Assembly (NCBI GenBank): GCA_022826885.1 | Contig: JAJDUB010000062.1 | Coordinates: 1-35,689 of the forward strand | Length of the DNA stretch: 35,689 bases | Direction: 5' to 3' | Source: Gammaproteobacteria bacterium | GTDB taxonomy: Bacteria; Pseudomonadota; Gammaproteobacteria; Eutrophobiales; Eutrophobiaceae | Shown here: piece by piece, positions 23,247 through 32,653 of the stretch | Numbering within the stretch: the stretch's first letter is position 1 | Layout: each line of letters opens with the position of its first letter | Notes under the pieces: generated by a model | What the model was told of the DNA's origin: nothing | Databases searched by the model: none | What the model saw: only the letters and a program-made list of their open reading frames with translations | Translations under genes and position numbers: made by a program

Positions 23247-24389
23247 ATGGCCTGGAATGAGCCACCTGATAATAGAGGCCAGGACCCCTGGGGCAACCGG
23301 GGCAGGGGAGAAGGTCCGCCTGACCTGGATGACATCGTTCGCAAGATGCAGGAGGGTTTCGGCGGGTTGTTCGGCGGAAAGCCGTCCAGGCAGAAGAAAG
23401 AGGGCAAGGGCTTTCCGTTTTCCTGGCTGATCGTCGTAATCGTACTGGTGCTGCTGCTGTTGGTGGACATCACTTACATGGTGGACCAGCAGGAACGCGG
23501 TGTCGTCATGCGCTTCGGCCGTTATGAGAGGATCCTGCAGCCGGGCTTGAATTTTGTTTTCCCGAGCCTTATCGACAGGGTGGTAACGGTGAACGTCGGC
23601 CAGGTACGCTCCATCACCCATAAGGCGTCAATGCTGACCCAGGATGAAAATATTGTGGACGTGGAGGTGGCCGTGCAGTGGCGCATCAGTGACCCTGCGG
23701 ACTTCATCTTCAATGTAAAAGATCCAGCGTTGACGTTGCGCCAGGTCGCGGAGAGCGCGGTACGCGCGATAATCGGCCAGAGCGAGTTGGACTACGTGCT
23801 TACCGAGGGTCGCAGCGAGATCGCCCAGCAGCAACAGGAACTCATGCAGAGAATACTGCTGGATGACTATAAGTCAGGTATTCTCGTCGTCACCGTTGAA
23901 ATGCAGCCGGCCAAGCCGCCGGAAGCGGTCAAGGCAGCATTTGACGATGCCATCAAGGCCAGGGAGGATGAACAGCGCCTGGTCAACGAGGCGGAAGCCT
24001 ACCGCAACGATATCCTGCCCCGGGCCCGGGGCGCCGCGGCGCGGGTGCGTGAAGAGGCAAACGCGTACAAGGCCTCGGTCATCGCCAAGTCGGAAGGTGA
24101 CGCGGCGCGATTTGAACAGTTGCTGACCGAGTATGAACAGGCGCCGGAAATCACCAGGAAACGCCTGTACCTGGAATCCATTGAGTCTGTCATGTCCGGC
24201 ACCAACAAGGTGCTGCTGGACGCCGAAGGGGGGAACAGCCTGATGTACCTGCCCCTGGATAAACTTATGCAACCCCGCAGTTCGGGCACACTGAACCTGC
24301 CCGGGGGAACCAGCAGCGACAGCCCCGTTTCCCAGACCGTGAGAGACATCGCCGAGCGCGCCGCCAACCGGACGCGAGGAGCAAGATAA
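23247..24389 (+). CDS. hflK: FtsH protease regulator HflK
   Basis: A 380-residue stomatin/prohibitin-family (SPFH) protein. With HflC it forms the large membrane cage around FtsH and limits its degradation of membrane proteins. A Gly/Pro-rich cytoplasmic N-terminus (PDNRGQDPWGNRG) is followed by a single membrane helix (about residues 57-76, WLIVVIVLVLLLLVDITYMV). The SPFH domain follows from QQERGVVMRFGRY, then a coiled-coil stretch (EAYRNDILPRARGAAARVREE) and a C-terminal tail. The ATG has GAGGT 8 bases upstream. It is followed by hflC with 2 bases between stop and start. Length is close to the E. coli protein (419). Confidence 0.97.
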   Translation: MAWNEPPDNRGQDPWGNRGRGEGPPDLDDIVRKMQEGFGGLFGGKPSRQKKEGKGFPFSWLIVVIVLVLLLLVDITYMVDQQERGVVMRFGRYERILQPGLNFVFPSLIDRVVTVNVGQVRSITHKASMLTQDENIVDVEVAVQWRISDPADFIFNVKDPALTLRQVAESAVRAIIGQSELDYVLTEGRSEIAQQQQELMQRILLDDYKSGILVVTVEMQPAKPPEAVKAAFDDAIKAREDEQRLVNEAEAYRNDILPRARGAAARVREEANAYKASVIAKSEGDAARFEQLLTEYEQAPEITRKRLYLESIESVMSGTNKVLLDAEGGNSLMYLPLDKLMQPRSSGTLNLPGGTSSDSPVSQTVRDIAERAANRTRGAR

Positions 24390-24391
24390 CC

Positions 24392-25252
24392 ATGCTGCGA
24401 ATTATTCTACCTATTGTCCTGCTGGCCGTAGTTGCTTATTTTTCACTGTTCAGGGTGCAGGAGTACGAGCAGGCCATCGTGTTCCAGTTCCGGGAAATTC
24501 AGAGGTCCGACTATGAGCCGGGACTGCATTACATGATTCCGATCATCAATACCGTGAAGAAGTTCGAGAAGCGCCTGTTGAACCTGGACCGGGAACCGCA
24601 GCGGTTCCTGACCGTGGAGAAGAAAGACGTCATCGTCGATTACTACGCAAAATGGTACATTTCCGACGTCAGGAAATTTTATGTGGCGACACGCGGCGGT
24701 GATATCGATTACGCCAACGGGTTGCTGGGCCAGCGTATCAACCGCGCCTTGCGTGATGAGTTCGGCAAACGCACTGTGCAGGAAGTTGTGGCAGGCGAAC
24801 GCGGTGAAATCCTGGACGTCGTCGAATCCACCACGGACCAGTTACAGGACGAACTGGGTATCGCCATTGTCGATGTCAGGACCAAGCGGATAGACCTGCC
24901 GGAAGACGTGAGCGAGTCGGTTTATGACAGGATGCGGGCCGAACGCACCCGGGTGGCAAAAGACTTCCGCGCGCGCGGCGAAGAGGCAGCTGAGAGGATC
25001 AGGGCGAACGCGGACCGGGAACGGGAAATCATCCTGGCCAACGCCTACAAGGACGCGGAAACCGTGCGCGGTGAAGGCGACGCCAGCGCGACCGAGATCT
25101 ATGCCGGCGCATTCGGCAAGGACGAGGAATTCTACACGCTGTACCGCAGCCTGAACGCCTACCGGACCAGCTTCAGCAATAACAGCGATATTCTGCTGCT
25201 TGAGCCGGATTCCGATTTTTTCAGGTATTTCAACAACTCCCGGGGTGAATAA
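24392..25252 (+). CDS. hflC: FtsH protease modulator HflC
   Basis: A 286-residue partner of HflK in the FtsH-HflKC complex of the inner membrane. The N-terminal membrane anchor is residues 3-20 (RIILPIVLLAVVAYFSLF), followed at once by the SPFH domain (RVQEYEQAIVFQFREI, then YEPGLHYMIPI). The conserved helical coiled coil RAERTRVAKDFRARGEEAAERI is intact. The C-terminus ends with the LEPDSDFFRYF motif typical of HflC. AGGAGC in the end of hflK serves as its ribosome-binding site, so the two are co-translated. Confidence 0.97.
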   Translation: MLRIILPIVLLAVVAYFSLFRVQEYEQAIVFQFREIQRSDYEPGLHYMIPIINTVKKFEKRLLNLDREPQRFLTVEKKDVIVDYYAKWYISDVRKFYVATRGGDIDYANGLLGQRINRALRDEFGKRTVQEVVAGERGEILDVVESTTDQLQDELGIAIVDVRTKRIDLPEDVSESVYDRMRAERTRVAKDFRARGEEAAERIRANADREREIILANAYKDAETVRGEGDASATEIYAGAFGKDEEFYTLYRSLNAYRTSFSNNSDILLLEPDSDFFRYFNNSRGE

Positions 25253-25281
25253 CCGGGAACTCCCGGCACGGGCCGGCAGTC

Positions 25282-25467
25282 ATGTGGACGGAACTGCTGA
25301 GCGCCATTGCGCTGGTTTTCATCCTGGAAGGGATCATGCCTTTCCTGAACCCGAACTGGATAAAGCGGGTATTTCTTGCGGCGTCGCAACTGGATAATAC
25401 CAGTCTGCGGTTCGTGGGCGTCAGCAGTATGCTGGCCGGTGTAGTCCTGTTATATATCGTACGCTGA
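25282..25467 (+). CDS. DUF2065 family small membrane protein (YjeT-like)
   Basis: A 61-residue protein with two hydrophobic helices (residues about 4-20 and 43-60) and a conserved-looking middle MPFLNPNWIKR. This matches the YjeT/DUF2065 family found after hflC in many gammaproteobacteria. The biochemical function is unknown. It lies 29 bases after hflC and 49 before hisZ, in line with a single operon. Confidence 0.88.
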   Translation: MWTELLSAIALVFILEGIMPFLNPNWIKRVFLAASQLDNTSLRFVGVSSMLAGVVLLYIVR

Positions 25468-25516
25468 GTTAATATCCGGCAAAGCGTGCCTTTCCGTACC
25501 GATGAGATGAGAGAAA

Positions 25517-26710
25517 ATGCGGGCGAAAAACAAATGGTTGTTGCCTGAGGGAATTGAAGAGGTGCTGCCGCCCCGGGCAGCGCAGCTTGATGCCCTGTGC
25601 CGGCGCATTATTGATCAGTTTTCCGGTTGGGGCTATGAGCTGGTAATGCCGCCGTTGATCGAATACCTGGATACACTGTTCACGGGCACCGAAGAAGACC
25701 TGGAGTTGCAGACCTTCAAGGTAATTGACCAGTTGAACGGCAAACTGATGGGGATACGCGCCGATACCACCCCCCAGGTGGCGCGTATCGAGGTGCATAA
25801 TCTCAAGCGCAACAGGCCCAGCCGGCTGTGCTATATCGGCACCGTGCTGCACACCATGCCCGGCGGGCCGGGAGGCGCGCGTGCGCTGTTGCAGACAGGA
25901 GCGGAACTGTACGGCCATAAAGGTATCGAGAGCGATGCGGAGATTCTTGCGCTGATGCTCAAAACCCTGGAACTTGCGGGCCTGCATGATATCCATGTCG
26001 ATATCGGCCACGTGGGGATCATGCAGGGATTGACAGACCCCATGCAACTGGACGCTGACCGGGAAGCCCTGCTGTTCAGTTGCGTGCAGCGAAAAGCGGC
26101 GGATGAACTGAAAACCATGCTCAAGGAGTGGTCCCTGGACGATGCACCCGGCGAGGCCCTGGTGAGGCTGATGGAACTGGAGGGGGATGCAGGCATCCTG
26201 GACGAAGTCAGGGACATCCTCAGGCCGTGCGCACCGGAGTTATGCGGCTATGTGGACGAACTGGACAGGATTGCGGCGCTGACCTCGCAGCAGGTCAGCA
26301 ATGCGCCCCTGTATTTTGACGTAACTGAATTCCAGGGTTATCACTACCATACCGGCATGACGTTCGTTGCCTACGTGCCTGGAGAGAGCGAGGGTATCGC
26401 CTTCGGCGGACGTTACGATAATGTCTGTGAGGCTTTCGGTCGGACGCGTCCGGCGACCGGTTTCAGCGCGGACGCGTTGAAGTTGTTCGGTCTGGCTCAG
26501 CAATCGCACGTGCCGAAGAAGGGGATTTGTGCGCCTAATTCCGAAGTCCCCGGCCTGTATGAACTGGTGGACCGGTTAAGGGAAAAAGGGGAAACCGTGA
26601 TTTACAGGCTGCCGGGAGACGGCGCTGAAACGGAATCGGACCCGGAGTATCCGGACTGCGACCGGCAGATCGTCCTGGAACACGGGCGCTGGCGAGTCAG
26701 GAAGATATAA
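25517..26710 (+). CDS. hisZ: ATP phosphoribosyltransferase regulatory subunit HisZ
   Basis: A 397-residue HisRS-like protein that lacks tRNA synthetase function and activates the short form of HisG, the first enzyme of histidine synthesis. Recognisable parts are LLPEGIEEVLPPRA (N-terminal strand), GYELVMPPLIEYLDTL (motif-1-like), MGIRADTTPQVARI (motif 2) and GIAFGGRYDNVCEAFG, corresponding to the HisRS motif. Some positions are changed relative to a real HisRS. Its presence implies that the genome encodes a short HisG, which is not in the window. The stop codon is followed directly by the purA ATG. Confidence 0.96.
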   Translation: MRAKNKWLLPEGIEEVLPPRAAQLDALCRRIIDQFSGWGYELVMPPLIEYLDTLFTGTEEDLELQTFKVIDQLNGKLMGIRADTTPQVARIEVHNLKRNRPSRLCYIGTVLHTMPGGPGGARALLQTGAELYGHKGIESDAEILALMLKTLELAGLHDIHVDIGHVGIMQGLTDPMQLDADREALLFSCVQRKAADELKTMLKEWSLDDAPGEALVRLMELEGDAGILDEVRDILRPCAPELCGYVDELDRIAALTSQQVSNAPLYFDVTEFQGYHYHTGMTFVAYVPGESEGIAFGGRYDNVCEAFGRTRPATGFSADALKLFGLAQQSHVPKKGICAPNSEVPGLYELVDRLREKGETVIYRLPGDGAETESDPEYPDCDRQIVLEHGRWRVRKI

Positions 26711-28015
<1,305 letters not shown>

Positions 28016-28066
28016 TCACTCACATACAAGGCTGAACAGCTCCAGGGAGTTTACGGAAAGTGGAAG

Positions 28067-28153
28067 TGGTGCCGAGGAAAGGACTTGAACCTTCACGGGG
28101 TTACCCCCACTAGCACCTGAAGCTAGCGCGTCTACCAATTCCGCCACCTCGGC
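28067..28153 (-). tRNA. tRNA-Leu (anticodon CAG)
   Basis: Read on the minus strand it folds as a class II tRNA. The acceptor stem GCCGAGG pairs with CCTCGGC, the D-arm holds GGTAGACG, and the anticodon stem CTAGC/GCTAG encloses loop TTCAGGT with anticodon CAG (28117-28119 on the plus strand). A long variable arm typical of Leu follows, then GTTCAAGTC in the T-arm, discriminator A and an encoded CCA (28067-28069). It reads CUG codons. It lies antisense in the purA-rnr gap. Confidence 0.96.
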
Positions 28154-28190
28154 ATGGTCTCGTGTAGAATCCGGTTTTTGGAAACGACGA

Positions 28191-28219
28191 ACTTTACCGT
28201 TACCGTTCAGCACTGTCAA
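28191..28219 (-). promoter_or_regulatory. sigma70 promoter of the tRNA-Leu gene
   Basis: On the minus strand a perfect TTGACA (28219-28214) and TAAAGT (28196-28191) are separated by exactly 17 bases. Transcription would start about 30 bases before the mature tRNA 5' end at 28153, leaving a short leader for RNase P. The -35 box lies only about 20 bases upstream of the rnr start on the other strand, so the two genes share a compact divergent region. Confidence 0.7.
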
Positions 28220-28238
28220 TCACTATCAATGGCTGTAT

Positions 28239-30359
28239 ATGGCAAAGAGAAAAAGAAAGTTGGAATATGAAGTTACGATCCCGGAGCGGAGTGAAATCAT
28301 TGAATTTCTGAAACGTTCGGGAGCGCCGCGGCAACAGCAGGAAATTGCGGAAGCGTTCAATGTCAGGAGTTCGGCGGAGCGCTCTGCGTTGAGCAAGCGT
28401 CTCAAGGCCATGTTGCGGGACGGCGAACTCATGCGCAACCGCAGGGAGGGATATGGACTGCTGGAGAAGATGGACCTGGTGGCAGGCCGGGTAATCGGCC
28501 ACGCGGACGGCTACGGGTTTTTCCGGCCTGATCATGGCGGTGAGGATCTGTTCCTGTCAATGAAACAGATGCGCAGCGTCCTGCACGGCGATCACGTCGT
28601 GGCGCGTTACGGCGGGTATGACCGGCGCAACCGCAGGGAGGCAGTGATCGTTGAAGTGCTGGAGCATGTCAATCACTCGGTCGTGGGCCGTTTCTATAAG
28701 GAAGGCAGCGTCGCCTACGTGGTCCCGGACAACAAGCATATCCACCAGGACATTCTTATCCCGCCGCATCACAGAAAAAAGGCGAAGGCCGGCGAGTTCG
28801 TGGTTGCGGAGATCACCCGCCAGCCTGACAAGCATACCCAGCCCGTGGGTAAAATCGTCGAAGTGCTGGGACGCCCCGGTTCCGTTGACATGGCGACCGA
28901 GATAGCCATACGCGCCTATCAAATCCCCTATCAATGGCCTGACGGCCTTGAAGAAGAGCTGGCAGGACTGAAGCGAAGACAACCGGTCAAGGGCAGGCAA
29001 GACCTGCGAGACCTGGCGCTGGTAACCATAGACAGCGAGGACGCCAGGGACTTCGACGATGCGGTATTCTGTGAAAAGCGGGGTAAGGAATGGCGTCTCG
29101 TAGTTGCCATTGCCGATGTATCGCACTACGTGAAGCCCGGCACGGCCCTTGACGGGGCCGCCCATGAGCGGGGGAATTCGGTCTATTTCCCCGGCCGGGT
29201 CGTTCCCATGTTGCCCGAACTCCTGTCCAACGATCTGTGCTCCCTGAAACCGGATACCGACCGGCTCGCCATGGTGTGCGATATGCGTATCAACCGGACC
29301 GGGCGCATCAAGCAATACCGCCTGTATCCGGCCGCTATCAGGTCCAGGGCCAGGCTCACCTATAACCTGGTGGGCGATATTCTCGCAGGCAAAAAGACGA
29401 ACAGGAAATACAAAGCCATCATTCCCCGTATCAGGGACATGCATGAACTGTTCCGTGTCATGCACAAACACAGGGAGCAAAAGGGGTTGCTGGATTTTTC
29501 CTCAAGTGAGATCAGGATGTACTTTGACGAGCAGGGCAGGGTCAACGACATCAACGCGATTGAACGCAATGATGCCCACAGGATCGTTGAGGAATTCATG
29601 CTGGCGGCCAATATTTCAGTAGCGGAATTCCTGCTGACCCATGAGATACCATGTGTATTTCGTAACCATGCGGTGCCGAAGGAGGAAAAGATCAATGACC
29701 TGGGCCGGTTCCTGGCCGATTTCAACCTGGAACTCGGGGGCGGCCTCGACCCTCGTACAAAAGACTATGCCGAAATACTCGAACTGGTCAGGACCCGGGA
29801 TGACCGGCACCTGATAGAGACGGTATTGTTGCGCAGCATGCCGCTGGCAATCTACGAAGGCAGCAACAAAGGCCACTTCGGACTCGCGTTTGAGCACTAC
29901 ACGCATTTCACTTCGCCCATCAGGCGTTATCCCGACCTGCTGGTGCACCGAGCGGTCCGGCGCGCCCTGAATAAAGGGGCGTACGATTACGATAAAAACG
30001 ACATACACCACCTGGGCGCGCATTGTTCGATGACCGAGCGCCGGGCCGAGGAAGCCGTCCGGGATGTCGACGCCCGCATGAAATGCGAGTTTATGCAGGA
30101 CAAGACAGGCCTGGTCTACAACGGCATTATTTCCGGCGTGACCGGCTTCGGCCTGTTCGTCGAACTTGACGGTATCTACGTGGAGGGCCTGGTGCACATT
30201 TCAGCATTGCCCGCGGATTACTACCACTTCGATCCCATAGCCCATTCCCTGTCGGGTGAGCGGTCCGGGCGGAAATATTTCCTGGGAGACAGGATCAGGA
30301 TAAGCGTGCTGAGCGTCAACGTGGAAGAGAGGAAAATCGATTTTGATTACGTCGAATGA
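28239..30359 (+). CDS. rnr: Ribonuclease R
   Basis: A 706-residue 3'-to-5' exoribonuclease that degrades structured RNA and takes part in rRNA, tmRNA and mRNA quality control. Domain order: N-terminal helix-turn-helix (about 15-85), two cold-shock domains (about 85-240), the RNB catalytic domain, and an S1 domain (about 620-704, YNGIISGVTGFGLFVELDGIYVEGLVHIS). The four metal-binding Asp residues are D265, D271, D273 and D274 in DSEDARDFDDAV. The protein stops right after the S1 domain and lacks the long lysine-rich tail of E. coli RNase R (813 residues). No Shine-Dalgarno sequence precedes the ATG. Its stop overlaps rlmB by 4 nt. Confidence 0.97.
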   Translation: MAKRKRKLEYEVTIPERSEIIEFLKRSGAPRQQQEIAEAFNVRSSAERSALSKRLKAMLRDGELMRNRREGYGLLEKMDLVAGRVIGHADGYGFFRPDHGGEDLFLSMKQMRSVLHGDHVVARYGGYDRRNRREAVIVEVLEHVNHSVVGRFYKEGSVAYVVPDNKHIHQDILIPPHHRKKAKAGEFVVAEITRQPDKHTQPVGKIVEVLGRPGSVDMATEIAIRAYQIPYQWPDGLEEELAGLKRRQPVKGRQDLRDLALVTIDSEDARDFDDAVFCEKRGKEWRLVVAIADVSHYVKPGTALDGAAHERGNSVYFPGRVVPMLPELLSNDLCSLKPDTDRLAMVCDMRINRTGRIKQYRLYPAAIRSRARLTYNLVGDILAGKKTNRKYKAIIPRIRDMHELFRVMHKHREQKGLLDFSSSEIRMYFDEQGRVNDINAIERNDAHRIVEEFMLAANISVAEFLLTHEIPCVFRNHAVPKEEKINDLGRFLADFNLELGGGLDPRTKDYAEILELVRTRDDRHLIETVLLRSMPLAIYEGSNKGHFGLAFEHYTHFTSPIRRYPDLLVHRAVRRALNKGAYDYDKNDIHHLGAHCSMTERRAEEAVRDVDARMKCEFMQDKTGLVYNGIISGVTGFGLFVELDGIYVEGLVHISALPADYYHFDPIAHSLSGERSGRKYFLGDRIRISVLSVNVEERKIDFDYVE

Positions 30360-31123
30360 TGCCTGGTAAAAAGGTTGAAATCATATGCGGTTACCACGCC
30401 GTCCGACATGTCCTCACGAGGCGTTCCCATGATGTGCTGGAGGTCTATGTTTCGGCCGGCAGGGGGCGTTCCGCAAAACTCGATGGCTTGCTGAACGCAT
30501 GTGAACGTAACTCCATTGCGGTTCACCCGATCTCACGCGCAAAACTCGACAGCCTGACCGGGATCGGGCACCACCAGGGCATCGCGGCGAGATGCCGGGA
30601 GGCCGGCCTGCAACCACGCATGACCATGGACGACCTGTGTGCCGGGCTCCGGGACCGGACCTCGATCATACTGGCGCTGGATCGGGTCATGGACCCGCAT
30701 AACCTGGGCGCGTGCATCAGAACGGCAGATGCCGCCGGTGTGGATGCCGTGGTTATACCGAAGTCTCATAGCGCCCCGTTGAATACTACTGTCAGCAAAG
30801 TGGCGTGCGGCGCCCTGGAGAATACGAATATCGTTACGGTCACCAACATCGCGCGCGCCCTCAGGCAATTGCGCGATGCCGGTTGCCAGGTCGTTGGTGC
30901 GACCGGGACAGCCGATAGAACGATTTACGAGGTTGACCTGCGATTACCCATCGTACTGGTGATGGGTTCGGAAGAGAGCGGCATGCGCCGTAATACCCGG
31001 GATCATTGCGACGAGTTGGTCAGAGTCCCGATGCACGGTTCGGTCGAAAGCCTGAACCTGTCCGTTGCCGCCGGCATCTGTCTTTATGAACTCAGGAGAC
31101 GTGCTGAAGAAAATAAATTATGA
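30356..31123 (+). CDS. rlmB: 23S rRNA (guanosine-2'-O-)-methyltransferase RlmB
   Basis: A 255-residue SPOUT-class methyltransferase that methylates the 2'-OH of G2251 (E. coli numbering) in 23S rRNA. The N-terminal L30e-like RNA-binding domain contains GYHAVRHVL. The C-terminal knotted domain has ALDRVMDPHNLGACIRTAD (motif 1, with the catalytic N and R), VMGSEESGMR (motif 2) and VPMHGSVESLNLSVAAGICLYE (motif 3), all complete. It overlaps the end of rnr by 4 nt, the conserved rnr-rlmB arrangement. The next gene, a CDGSH protein, follows after 66 bases and may have its own promoter. Confidence 0.97.
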   Translation: MMPGKKVEIICGYHAVRHVLTRRSHDVLEVYVSAGRGRSAKLDGLLNACERNSIAVHPISRAKLDSLTGIGHHQGIAARCREAGLQPRMTMDDLCAGLRDRTSIILALDRVMDPHNLGACIRTADAAGVDAVVIPKSHSAPLNTTVSKVACGALENTNIVTVTNIARALRQLRDAGCQVVGATGTADRTIYEVDLRLPIVLVMGSEESGMRRNTRDHCDELVRVPMHGSVESLNLSVAAGICLYELRRRAEENKL

Positions 31124-31189
31124 AACTTGCTGGTATCATTATGTTATGAGACTATCCCAAGTACATGACAACTGAACAGGGGGAAAATT

Positions 31190-31426
31190 ATGAGCGAACC
31201 GCAATGTCCACAAAAGTATCCTTACGGGTTGGAGCTGGAGGCCGGCGTGTATTTCTGGTGCAAGTGCGGGGCTTCCGCCAATCAGCCTTTTTGTGACGGC
31301 TCCCATGCCGGGAGCGAATTTACGCCGGTGCGGTTTGAGGTGAAAGAGACGGAATCGATATGGCTGTGTGGTTGCAAGCGTAGCGGCAATTCGCACTTGT
31401 GCGACGGCAGCCATAAAAATCTCTGA
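31190..31426 (+). CDS. Small double-CDGSH iron-sulfur protein
   Basis: A 78-residue protein with two CDGSH (mitoNEET-type) motifs. The first is C24, C26, C35 with D36-G37-S38-H39. The second is C60, C62, C71 with D72-G73-S74-H75. Each three-Cys, one-His set normally binds a redox-active, acid-labile [2Fe-2S] cluster. In this family tandem motifs occur in single-chain bacterial forms. GGGGG lies 6 bases before the ATG, a good ribosome-binding site. The stop is 9 bases before the flavin monooxygenase gene, so the two probably form an operon. It could deliver electrons to that enzyme or the nearby Rieske oxygenase, or only serve iron-sulfur or redox housekeeping. Confidence 0.92.
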   Translation: MSEPQCPQKYPYGLELEAGVYFWCKCGASANQPFCDGSHAGSEFTPVRFEVKETESIWLCGCKRSGNSHLCDGSHKNL

Positions 31427-31435
31427 GCCGGCAGG

Positions 31436-32644
31436 ATGGACAAAACCTTAGCCGACCAACGGGAACTGGCCGACAACCTGGTTGAGCGGGCCAGGGCCGT
31501 GGCGTCTGACTTACGCGCCCGCGCAGCGGCTGCGGAGGAGCAACGGCGCATCCACGCGGAATCTTACCGCGCCATGAAAGAGGCCGACTTGTTCCGCGCC
31601 TATGTGCCGGCGCGTTTCGGCGGGTATGAACTGCACCCCCGCTATTTCTGGCGTGTTGCCGCGGAAATTGCCAAGGGCTGCCCTTCATCGAGCTGGGTTT
31701 ACAGCGTCATGTCCTGTCACACCTTCGTGACCGCATTGTTTCCCGAACAGGCCCAGGAAGAGGTGTTCGGGGCCGACCCCAATGCCGGTATCAGCGGCAT
31801 CCTGCCTGATCGGACCAGCGCAACCAGGACAGATGGCGGTTACGTGTTAAAAAACAGTGTCTGGCCGTTTGGCTCAGGTTGCCACAACGCAGACTGGTTC
31901 CTGCTCGGTGCGCAACTGGACGGCATGCCTCCGGGACATGACAAGGCGTTTTTCCTGGTGCCCCCGGAAGACATACAGATCAAGGATGACTGGTATGTGA
32001 CCGGCCTCAGGGCCACAGGAAGCAATAGCGTATCTTTGAAACAGGATGAATACTTTGTCCCCGGACACAGGATGCTGAAGGCGGAAACCGCCCTGGCGCA
32101 CAAGTACGGCACTGCAAGGCCGTTACTCTACCGGGCGCCGTTCGCGCCGTTACTGGTGATTTCATTAAGCGCCGGCACTACCATGGGCGCCGCCACCGGA
32201 GCGCTGGAATTCTACGAAGACCTGCTGCAAACCCGGTCCGCCAGGCCGATGGTTTATACCGATGACATTCCTAAAATACAACTGTCCTCAACCCACCACA
32301 TTCTCGCTGAAGCCACGGCAAAACTTGAAACAGCCAGGCTGATGACGGACCATGTCCTGGACTTGTGTTATGAGGCTGCCGTTGATAATAGCAGGATATT
32401 AAGCACGGAGCAGCGTGCACGTCTCAGGTTATACGGGGTACATGCCATGCACCTGTGCCGGGAAGTCGTGAATATCCTGTACCAGGATTCCGGCGGTTCT
32501 TCCCTGCATGAACGCAGCCTGATGCAGCGCTACTATCGTGATATCAATGCCATGTCCATGCACGAGGCCATGCACGAGGAGATTATCAAGGAGGTGTACG
32601 GCCGGTTAAGAATGAACCAGACGACTACACACTGGCTGCTGTAA
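31436..32644 (+). CDS. Acyl-CoA-dehydrogenase-fold flavin monooxygenase (HsaA/HpaB-like)
   Basis: A 402-residue member of the two-component flavin monooxygenases with an acyl-CoA dehydrogenase fold. These use reduced flavin from a partner reductase to hydroxylate phenols (HsaA, HpaB, C2-hydroxylase types). Recognisable parts are an N-terminal helix bundle with RFGGYEL, then AAEIAKGCPSSSWV, and the loop WPFGSGCHNADWFLLGA, corresponding to the SGC-x-x-ADW segment of HsaA. TGLRATGSNSVSLK is in the middle strand domain and a C-terminal helix region includes YQDSGGSSL. The HsaB-type reductase is not in the window. It follows the CDGSH gene by 9 bases and is convergent with the Rieske oxygenase (9-base gap). 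The substrate, perhaps a phenolic ring, is unknown. Confidence 0.87.
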   Translation: MDKTLADQRELADNLVERARAVASDLRARAAAAEEQRRIHAESYRAMKEADLFRAYVPARFGGYELHPRYFWRVAAEIAKGCPSSSWVYSVMSCHTFVTALFPEQAQEEVFGADPNAGISGILPDRTSATRTDGGYVLKNSVWPFGSGCHNADWFLLGAQLDGMPPGHDKAFFLVPPEDIQIKDDWYVTGLRATGSNSVSLKQDEYFVPGHRMLKAETALAHKYGTARPLLYRAPFAPLLVISLSAGTTMGAATGALEFYEDLLQTRSARPMVYTDDIPKIQLSSTHHILAEATAKLETARLMTDHVLDLCYEAAVDNSRILSTEQRARLRLYGVHAMHLCREVVNILYQDSGGSSLHERSLMQRYYRDINAMSMHEAMHEEIIKEVYGRLRMNQTTTHWLL

Positions 32645-32653
32645 CCCGGAATA

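Noticed and set aside
28016-28219. A 67-codon minus-strand ORF over the tRNA-Leu gene
   Set aside because: It is the translation of the tRNA itself and its flanks, a common false protein (AEVAELVDALASGASGGN type) seen wherever tRNA-Leu is read as coding.
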